A DNA stretch of 27,573 nucleotides from Alphaproteobacteria bacterium UBA7691 (GTDB lineage: Bacteria > Pseudomonadota > Alphaproteobacteria > Ferrovibrionales > Ferrovibrionaceae), in NCBI GenBank assembly GCA_002482765.1, contig DLGP01000107.1, forward strand, positions 1 through 27,573, written 5' to 3'. The notes beneath the pieces are model-generated. The model was given only the letters and a program-made list of their open reading frames with translations. It made no database searches and was not told where the DNA came from. A program made the translations under genes and the position numbers. Positions within the stretch are counted from its first letter, which is position 1, and each line of letters starts with the position of its first letter. Below, piece by piece: positions 23,076 through 27,573 of this stretch.

Positions 23076-24380
23076 TTAGCCGCGGCGACGCATCAGGCGC
23101 TGAATTTCCTGATTCGACTTGGCATTGGCTTCCTTGAGCGCAGCACCCGGCGCGATTTCACCCGCCAGCGTGCGATCCAGCGCGCTCTTGAGGAATTCGC
23201 GCACCTTGTGATAGCCCGGCACTTGCAGGAAGGCGCCGGCATAGGCGGCCTGATCCAGCGCCACCTTGGCCGCCGGCACTTCGCCGACGAACTTCTTCAG
23301 TTCGGCGCTTTCCCACGACGATTTGCGCGCCGCGATATAGCCGGTGGCCTGGCACCATTCGGTCTGGTTCTTGGTGTTGGTCATCCAGCGCGCGAAGGTC
23401 CAGCTGGCCTTGAGATGCGCTTCCGGCTGCTTCTTGGCCAGGAAGATCGGGCCGCCGCCGATGGTGGCGCCGTAGGTCTTGTTCTTCGGCATGAAGGCCA
23501 CGCCAACATCGAAGGGCGAGGATTTGCGCAGGTTGGTCAGCGAGCCGGTGGAGTGATACAGCATGGCGGTGCGGCCGGCCATGAAATCATTGGCCGAGCT
23601 TTCCCAGGTGGAAGCCGCCGGCATCACGCCCGCCTTCACCATCTTGACCCAGAACTCCAGGGCGTCGACGGCTTCCGGCGCCTCGAACATCACCTTGTCC
23701 TTCTGCCACGGCACCAGGCCGTTCTGGCGCACATAACTTTCAAAAATCCAGTCATGCCAGCCGCCGCCGATGGTGAGGCCCCACTGGGTCACATCGGCGC
23801 CGCTGCGCACCGTCAGCGCCTTGGCGGTTTCCAGCAATTCGTTCCAGGTATCCGGCACCTTGGTGATGCCGGCCTTGGCGAATAGCGCCTTGTTGTAATA
23901 CAGCACCGGGGTGGAGCATTGGAACGGCAGGCCATAGAGCTTGCTGTCGGATTCGCAGATGCCAAGGAAGCCGGGCAGGAAATCCTGATAGATGTCGTCG
24001 GCCTTGGCCATCGCCGTCACATCGGCCAGCGCGTCCATGCCCAGGAAGGTCTGGAGCGCCGAATTGATCGGCAGCCAAGTGGCCGGCGGTTCGCCCACGC
24101 CCAGCGAGGTCATCACCTTCTGCTCGGTGTTGTCGTAGCTGCCGGCATAGATCGCCTCCACCTTGATCTTGTCATGCGCGGCGTTGAACTCGTTGATCAT
24201 GCCGGTGACGATGCGGTTGATGTCGCCCGATACGCCGATCGGGTACATGAATTGCAGCTTCACCACGTCATTGCCCTGCGCCAGCAGCGGGCTTGCGCCA
24301 AACATGCCGGCGGCGGAAACCGCGGCGGCACTGCCCTTGAGGAAATGCCGCCTGGAAATGTGGAAGTTTGTCGTCTTCAT
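23076..24380 (-). CDS. ugpB: Extracellular substrate-binding protein UgpB-type, Tat signal
   Basis: This 434-aa binding protein belongs to the family-1 (MalE/UgpB) group. The N-terminus carries a twin-arginine signal, SRRHFLKG (residues 9-16) followed by a hydrophobic Ala-rich stretch and LLAQG, so export in folded form by Tat is predicted. The mature part starts VVKLQFMYPIGVSGDI, and the sequence ATWESSANDFMAGRTAMLYHSTG is characteristic of glycerol-phosphate binding proteins of this group. It heads the operon ugpB-ugpA-ugpE-ugpC-glpR. The probable ligand is glycerol-3-phosphate or a glycerophosphodiester, supported by the divergent GpdQ-like enzyme. Confidence 0.9.
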   Translation of the reverse strand: MKTTNFHISRRHFLKGSAAAVSAAGMFGASPLLAQGNDVVKLQFMYPIGVSGDINRIVTGMINEFNAAHDKIKVEAIYAGSYDNTEQKVMTSLGVGEPPATWLPINSALQTFLGMDALADVTAMAKADDIYQDFLPGFLGICESDSKLYGLPFQCSTPVLYYNKALFAKAGITKVPDTWNELLETAKALTVRSGADVTQWGLTIGGGWHDWIFESYVRQNGLVPWQKDKVMFEAPEAVDALEFWVKMVKAGVMPAASTWESSANDFMAGRTAMLYHSTGSLTNLRKSSPFDVGVAFMPKNKTYGATIGGGPIFLAKKQPEAHLKASWTFARWMTNTKNQTEWCQATGYIAARKSSWESAELKKFVGEVPAAKVALDQAAYAGAFLQVPGYHKVREFLKSALDRTLAGEIAPGAALKEANAKSNQEIQRLMRRRG

Positions 24381-24452
24381 CGCGTCTATCCCTTTTGGTT
24401 ATGTCCGTCTTAGCCAGTCCTGGTACGCCACTCATCCAGCCGCCGGAGCGGG

Positions 24453-24470
24453 TGTTCCCAGGCGGGAACA
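24453..24470. promoter_or_regulatory. TGTTCCC-AGGC-GGGAACA inverted repeat upstream of ugpB
   Basis: A perfect 7-bp inverted repeat with a 4-nt centre lies 73 nt upstream of the ugpB start. In the AT-rich rest of the 24381-24712 divergent gap there is also a weaker TGTTT-N6-AAACA dyad (24556-24571). Either could be an operator for the GlpR/DeoR-family protein; no promoter hexamers could be placed with confidence. Confidence 0.45.
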
Positions 24471-24712
24471 GCACATTCCGTGCCATGCTTTACGGTTTGA
24501 TGACTTTATGATGAAAATTGTGCGTTTATTTGGTTTTATCCCCCTTAATTCCAACTGTTTGTGTGGAAACAATCGGTATTTGCCCGAAATGTTAGCCGCA
24601 ATTTTAGTCAAAATGCCACAAAATAAATCTCGCATAACGGGTTCAGACCGCTTATTTCCTGTCTGACATGGCTGGAATTACGGCCAGCCCAGCCAGTTTG
24701 TGGAGATTTGCC

Positions 24713-25531
24713 ATGCTGATTGCCCAGATCACCGATTTGCATGTTACCCGGGCAGGGGAATTGCTCGCCAACCGCGTGGATACCCGCGCCGCCTTGGGCA
24801 AATGCGTCGCCCGGCTGGCCCGGCTGGAACCGCAGCCAGACCTGCTGCTGATCACCGGCGACCTGACCGAGACGGCGACCGACGAGGAATATGCCTATCT
24901 CAAGGCGGCCTTGGCGCCGCTTGGCCTGCCGTATTATGTGGTGCCGGGTAATCACGATGATCGCGCCACGATGCGCCGGGCGTTTCCCGGCATGGCGCCA
25001 GCCGATGCCGGGGCGGAGGATGCGCCTTTCTGCTTCGCGGTGGCGCAGCCGGATTGGCCATTGCGGCTGATCGGGCTTGATTCCATTGTGCCGCGCCGTT
25101 CGGCAGGGGCGCTTTGCGCCGAGCGCCTGGCCTGGCTGGCGGCGCAACTGGAGCAAGCCGATGCGGCGCGGCCGGCGCTGCTCTTCATGCATCATCCGCC
25201 TTTCCGCACCGGCATCGCGCCGATGGATGCCTGCGGCCTGTTACAGGGGCTGGACGAATTCCGCGCCCTGATAACGGCCAAGGCCGGGCGCATTGCCGGC
25301 ATTCTCTGCGGCCATGTGCATCGTGTGATCCATGCTGCCATTGGCGGTGTGCCGGTGCTGCTGGCGCCATCCTCGGCGCACCAGATCACGCTCGACCTGC
25401 GCGAAGCGGCGCCGCTGGGCTTCTGCCTGGAGCCGGCCAAGATCGTGCTGCATGATTGGCGCCCGGAAACCGGGCTGGTTTCCAATTACGTCTATATCGA
25501 CGATTTCCCGGGGCCATACCCGTTCAAATAA
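24713..25531 (+). CDS. GpdQ/CpdA-type metallophosphodiesterase
   Basis: This 272-aa binuclear-metal phosphodiesterase has all family ligands: D8 and H10 (TDLH), D50 (TGDL), N80-H81 (GNHDD), H160 (MHH) and H201/H203 (GHVH). The first five fall at the same residue numbers I recall for Enterobacter GpdQ, without a gap, so it is most like glycerophosphodiesterase GpdQ, although cAMP phosphodiesterase CpdA shares the fold. The ATG at 24713 starts MLIAQITDLH; the upstream ATG at 24668 adds 15 unmatched residues. It is divergent from the ugp operon, suggesting that imported glycerophosphodiesters are hydrolysed to glycerol-3-phosphate. It has no signal peptide, so it acts in the cytoplasm. Confidence 0.92.
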   Translation: MLIAQITDLHVTRAGELLANRVDTRAALGKCVARLARLEPQPDLLLITGDLTETATDEEYAYLKAALAPLGLPYYVVPGNHDDRATMRRAFPGMAPADAGAEDAPFCFAVAQPDWPLRLIGLDSIVPRRSAGALCAERLAWLAAQLEQADAARPALLFMHHPPFRTGIAPMDACGLLQGLDEFRALITAKAGRIAGILCGHVHRVIHAAIGGVPVLLAPSSAHQITLDLREAAPLGFCLEPAKIVLHDWRPETGLVSNYVYIDDFPGPYPFK

Positions 25532-25542
25532 CGGGCAACAAA

Positions 25543-25569
25543 AAAGGCCGGAGCATTGCTCCGGCCTTT
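25543..25569. terminator. Bidirectional intrinsic terminator
   Basis: A 12-bp perfect stem (AAAGGCCGGAGC / GCTCCGGCCTTT) with a 3-nt ATT loop lies between the convergent phosphodiesterase and the autotransporter-like gene. T-rich sequence follows on the plus strand, and the A-run before it gives a T-run on the minus strand. Confidence 0.9.
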
Positions 25570-25593
25570 CTGCTGCGGCTGGTGCCGCTTGGA

Positions 25594-26682
25594 TCAGAAT
25601 TTGACGCGCAGGCGAGCCGAGGTGGTCCACACATCCAGATCGGTGCGGCCGGCCGAGAGATAGGCGGCTTCCACAGTACCCGAGAAAGTGTTCGAGCCGT
25701 AGAAATCGAAGCCGACACCAAGCTGGGCGCCCATTTCGTCGTCATGCGAGAAGGTGCCGTTGCCGAGCAAAACCGGGGCATTCTTCTCGAAGTCGTATTC
25801 GCCCACCACCTTCACAAAAGGCATCACCGAATCGAAGGCATAGCCGACGCGACCGCCGGCCGAAATACGGCCCAGCTTGGTGGTGCTGCCCACCACGGTG
25901 GCGCCGGTCGAGTCGACATGGCTATCCGACTTTTCTTCGAGATAGAGCACGCCCACTTTCGGCATCACGCGCAGGCGGCCAAAGCCATAATTGCCGTTCA
26001 GGTTGCCCGACACGAACCAGCGTTCGGCATCATACGAGCCACGGATGTTGGTGTTGCGCACCACGTCGTAATCAATTGTGCCATAGCTCGCCGCCAGATC
26101 GGCGCTCCAGGCATTGGTCAGCGAGAAGCCGATATACGGCGTGATCGAAAGGCCGGTGCCTTCGGTGCTGCCGTTGTTGAACGCGGTGGTGAGATCCAGC
26201 GATTCGTAACCGAAGGCCACACCGGCCACCACGCGGTCAGACAGCATGTAATCCAGGCCGGCGACCAGATTGTAGACCGAGCCATCCATTTGCAGGCCGG
26301 CCTGGCTGTTGTCGATGGTGGAATAGGCGCCCTGCATCCAGGCGCCAAAGCGCTTGTCGCCCGCGCCGCCGGCGCGACCGGCATCACGCGAATTGAGGAA
26401 ACTCTGCGGGCCGCTGCTGCCAGCGCTGCTTATGTTGAGGCTGGAGGGGGCGCTCGGGCCGAAGCCGCCGCTCGGGCTCAAGCCGCCGAAGCCGCCGCTA
26501 AAGCCGCCGCCGATCGCACCGCTGATCAGGCTGGCGGTCTGGCTTGACGCAACCGGGGCGACAACCGCCGTCACCTGTTGCGCCGCAACGCTGCCGCTAT
26601 TGCTCACATCGGAAGCAGCAAAAGCCGGCGCTGCGGCCAGCATGCCGAAACCGGCCAAGGCTAGAAAAAGCTTGCGGATCAT
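25594..26682 (-). CDS. Autotransporter-type outer-membrane beta-barrel protein with Gly/Ser linker
   Basis: This 362-aa protein has a Sec signal peptide (MIRKLFLALAGFGMLAAAPA, cleaved near AFA), a low-complexity region rich in Gly, Ser, Ala and Pro (about residues 23-105) and a C-terminal autotransporter beta-domain (about 107-362) with alternating strand patterns such as RFGAWMQGAYSTIDN and GRISAGGRVGYAF. It ends in Phe (RLRVKF), as outer-membrane barrel proteins do. The region before the barrel is too short for a normal passenger, so it may be a barrel porin or a protein with a minimal surface display. The ATG at 26682 was chosen because it begins the signal peptide. Confidence 0.88.
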   Translation of the reverse strand: MIRKLFLALAGFGMLAAAPAFAASDVSNSGSVAAQQVTAVVAPVASSQTASLISGAIGGGFSGGFGGLSPSGGFGPSAPSSLNISSAGSSGPQSFLNSRDAGRAGGAGDKRFGAWMQGAYSTIDNSQAGLQMDGSVYNLVAGLDYMLSDRVVAGVAFGYESLDLTTAFNNGSTEGTGLSITPYIGFSLTNAWSADLAASYGTIDYDVVRNTNIRGSYDAERWFVSGNLNGNYGFGRLRVMPKVGVLYLEEKSDSHVDSTGATVVGSTTKLGRISAGGRVGYAFDSVMPFVKVVGEYDFEKNAPVLLGNGTFSHDDEMGAQLGVGFDFYGSNTFSGTVEAAYLSAGRTDLDVWTTSARLRVKF

Positions 26683-26764
26683 AATCTGGGGTCCCCCGCT
26701 GTATATCTTTGAACAAAGGGCGCGTTTCTCGCCCGCTTTGCAACTCAAGCATGGAGATTAAACA

Positions 26765-26802
26765 AATTTGCCGATTTTCGTCAATATTGCTGTTGGCAAA
26801 TT
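26765..26802 (-). terminator. Putative terminator of the tRNA-Thr transcript
   Basis: AATTTGCC (26765-26772) pairs with GGCAAATT (26795-26802) across 22 nt, 39 nt downstream of the tRNA 3' end on the minus strand, and is followed there by TGTTTAAT. This is a plausible weak intrinsic terminator; the long loop lowers confidence. Confidence 0.4.
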
Positions 26803-26840
26803 AAGCTGCCGATAAAATATTCACTAAGCTGTAATGTAGA

Positions 26841-26915
26841 TGGTGCCGGGTGAGGGGATTGAACCCACGACCTTCGGTTTACAAAACCGCTGCTCTACCG
26901 CTGAGCTAACCCGGC
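26841..26915 (-). tRNA. tRNA-Thr, anticodon UGU
   Basis: The 75-nt minus-strand sequence starts GCCGGGT and ends ACCCGGCACCA, giving a 7-bp acceptor stem, discriminator A and an encoded CCA. The D arm reads AGCTCAGCGGTAGAGC and the T arm contains GTGGGTTCAATCCC. The anticodon loop TTTGTAA gives UGU, which reads Thr ACN codons. The anticodon stem has one mismatched closing pair (G-A). Confidence 0.95.
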
Positions 26916-26983
26916 TGGGCCGGGGCCGTTTCTAGCCAAGCCGCCGGCTTTCGGCAAGGGGGCGCGGCCAGCCGCAAAGCTCT

Positions 26984-26998
26984 TGCAACTGGTTCGCA
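26984..26998. promoter_or_regulatory. TGCAACTG-type repeat upstream of bfd
   Basis: TGCAACTGGTTCGCA (15 nt) matches TGCAACTGATTTGCA at 27367-27381 upstream of bfr at 13 of 15 positions. Sharing between two iron-storage gene leaders suggests a common regulator site, probably of the Fur family. Confidence 0.45.
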
Positions 26999-27017
26999 TT
27001 CGCCCTATCTTCGCGGC

Positions 27018-27032
27018 TGAGACTTATTCTCA
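27018..27032. promoter_or_regulatory. Fur-like 7-1-7 inverted repeat before bfd
   Basis: TGAGACTTATTCTCA has a 7-1-7 dyad with one mismatch (arms TGAGACT and ATTCTCA) and ends 24 nt before the bfd start. Shape and length fit a Fur-family box. Confidence 0.5.
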
Positions 27033-27056
27033 ACCGCGATTTTGGTGCCGTCGAAG

Positions 27057-27311
27057 ATGTATGTCTGCCTGTGCCATGGTTTGACCGAGCGCGATGTGCG
27101 TGGGGCAATTGATCAGGGCTGCCGCTCGGTGGCGGCGGTCTACCGCCATCTCGCTGACCGGCCGCAATGCGGCAAATGTGTTCCGGATGTGCGCTGCATG
27201 ATCCAGGAAAGCCGTTGCGCGCATCATGCTCCGCTTGCCCATGCCGCCGTTGCCCATGCCGGGGCGGGCCATGCCATGCCGCTGGCCGCTGCTGCCCAGG
27301 CTGAGTCCTGA
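27057..27311 (+). CDS. bfd: Bacterioferritin-associated ferredoxin (Bfd) with His-rich tail
   Basis: This 84-aa protein has the [2Fe-2S] ligands C4, C6, C38 and C41 (MYVCLC and PQCGKC), at the residue numbers I recall for E. coli Bfd. Bfd reduces the haem of bacterioferritin to release stored iron. Length exceeds the usual ~64 aa: after residue 55 there is an Ala/His tail with histidines at 56, 57, 62, 67 and 72, four of them spaced exactly five apart. The ATG at 27057 is used; a TTG four codons earlier is possible. The bacterioferritin gene follows on the same strand. Confidence 0.93.
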   Translation: MYVCLCHGLTERDVRGAIDQGCRSVAAVYRHLADRPQCGKCVPDVRCMIQESRCAHHAPLAHAAVAHAGAGHAMPLAAAAQAES

Positions 27312-27364
27312 GCCAGCCCTGATCGGGCTTTTTGCCAACAAAAATGCTGGTTTTTGCCGCTTGA

Positions 27365-27383
27365 GCTGCAACTGATTTGCAGC
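27365..27383. promoter_or_regulatory. Fur-like 9-1-9 inverted repeat between bfd and bfr
   Basis: The repeat GCTGCAACT-G-ATTTGCAGC has one mismatch per arm; its core TGCAACT-G-ATTTGCA is a 7-1-7 dyad. It resembles alphaproteobacterial Fur/Mur boxes, which have TGCAA-type arms, and lies 107 nt upstream of the bfr start. A further CGCAACC-N11-GGTTGCG dyad lies at 27409-27433. Confidence 0.5.
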
Positions 27384-27490
27384 CGCGCCACTATTTGCGC
27401 TACTCATTCGCAACCGCATAGTTTCTGGTTGCGTTCTCATTGGGCGCGGCCCATACAAAGCCCCAGTTATTCAAAGCCATGGGGTGTGCC

Positions 27491-27573
27491 ATGAAGGGCG
27501 ACAAGACGGTTATCAAGCATCTCAACGGGGTGCTTAAGAATGAGCTGACGGCGATCAACCAGTATTTCCTGCA
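27491..27573 (+). CDS. bfr: Bacterioferritin, N-terminal fragment (cut by window end)
   Basis: The 27 visible residues (MKGDKTVIKHLNGVLKNELT then AINQYFL) are the bacterioferritin N-terminus: the first helix with the ferroxidase glutamate in LKNELTAINQYFL. Bacterioferritin stores iron in a 24-mer haem-binding shell. The frame is open to the window edge. It follows bfd in the same direction with 179 nt between, which contain Fur-like dyads, so it may have its own promoter. Confidence 0.93.
   Translation, partial: MKGDKTVIKHLNGVLKNELTAINQYFL

Noticed and set aside
1..27573. CRISPR arrays, insertion sequences, prophage genes
   Set aside because: No regularly spaced repeats, transposase, integrase or phage structural motifs were seen on either strand.

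Overview
The window is high-GC DNA with tightly packed genes, almost all on the minus strand. It reads as a chromosomal segment of an alphaproteobacterium, most likely Rhodospirillales-like. The basis is the protein character, the alphaproteobacterial palindromic intergenic repeat, the CheY-like protein with a GPDRR tail next to an HPt-like partner, and Fur-type boxes with TGCAA arms. The genus cannot be fixed from the sequence alone. No phage, insertion sequence or CRISPR array was found.

Left part (1-5800): a nested hairpin lies upstream of an ISC-type [2Fe-2S] ferredoxin, followed by the fluoride channel CrcB (convergent) and a TfoX N-domain protein. Then comes a minus-strand phenylacetate cluster: paaG, paaI, a gap holding a REP-like composite palindrome and a perfect 26-bp operator-like palindrome, paaK, and a DUF2783 protein coupled to paaK. 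The ring epoxidase (paaABCDE) and ring-opening paaZ are not in the window. A diguanylate cyclase lies upstream of paaG.

Middle (5900-12050): a complete branched-chain-amino-acid-type (HAAT) ABC importer, livK-livH-livM-livG-livF, preceded by a second, closely related substrate-binding protein gene with its own terminator-like hairpin. Its position beside paa genes, with a BenE-type benzoate transporter 6 kb away, suggests aromatic acids as cargo, but this is inference. A TumE/TumA-type toxin-antitoxin pair follows on the plus strand, with a consensus-like promoter and two identical dyads (TGTTGT-N8-ACAACA) over it.

13000-19400: an operon of a DUF2889 protein, an EamA permease, a small CxxC protein and an M20 amidohydrolase; a two-gene unit of a single-domain response regulator and a divergent HPt-like protein; benE; and an unrecognised 177-aa protein.

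19360-25531: a glycerol-phosphate-type system made of ugpB (Tat signal), ugpA, ugpE, ugpC and a GlpR/DeoR-family repressor in one minus-strand operon. It is divergent from a GpdQ-like phosphodiesterase, so uptake, hydrolysis and control of glycerophosphodiesters sit together. The right end holds a bidirectional terminator, an autotransporter-type beta-barrel protein, tRNA-Thr(UGU), and a bfd-bfr iron-storage pair (bfr cut by the window edge) with Fur-like boxes.
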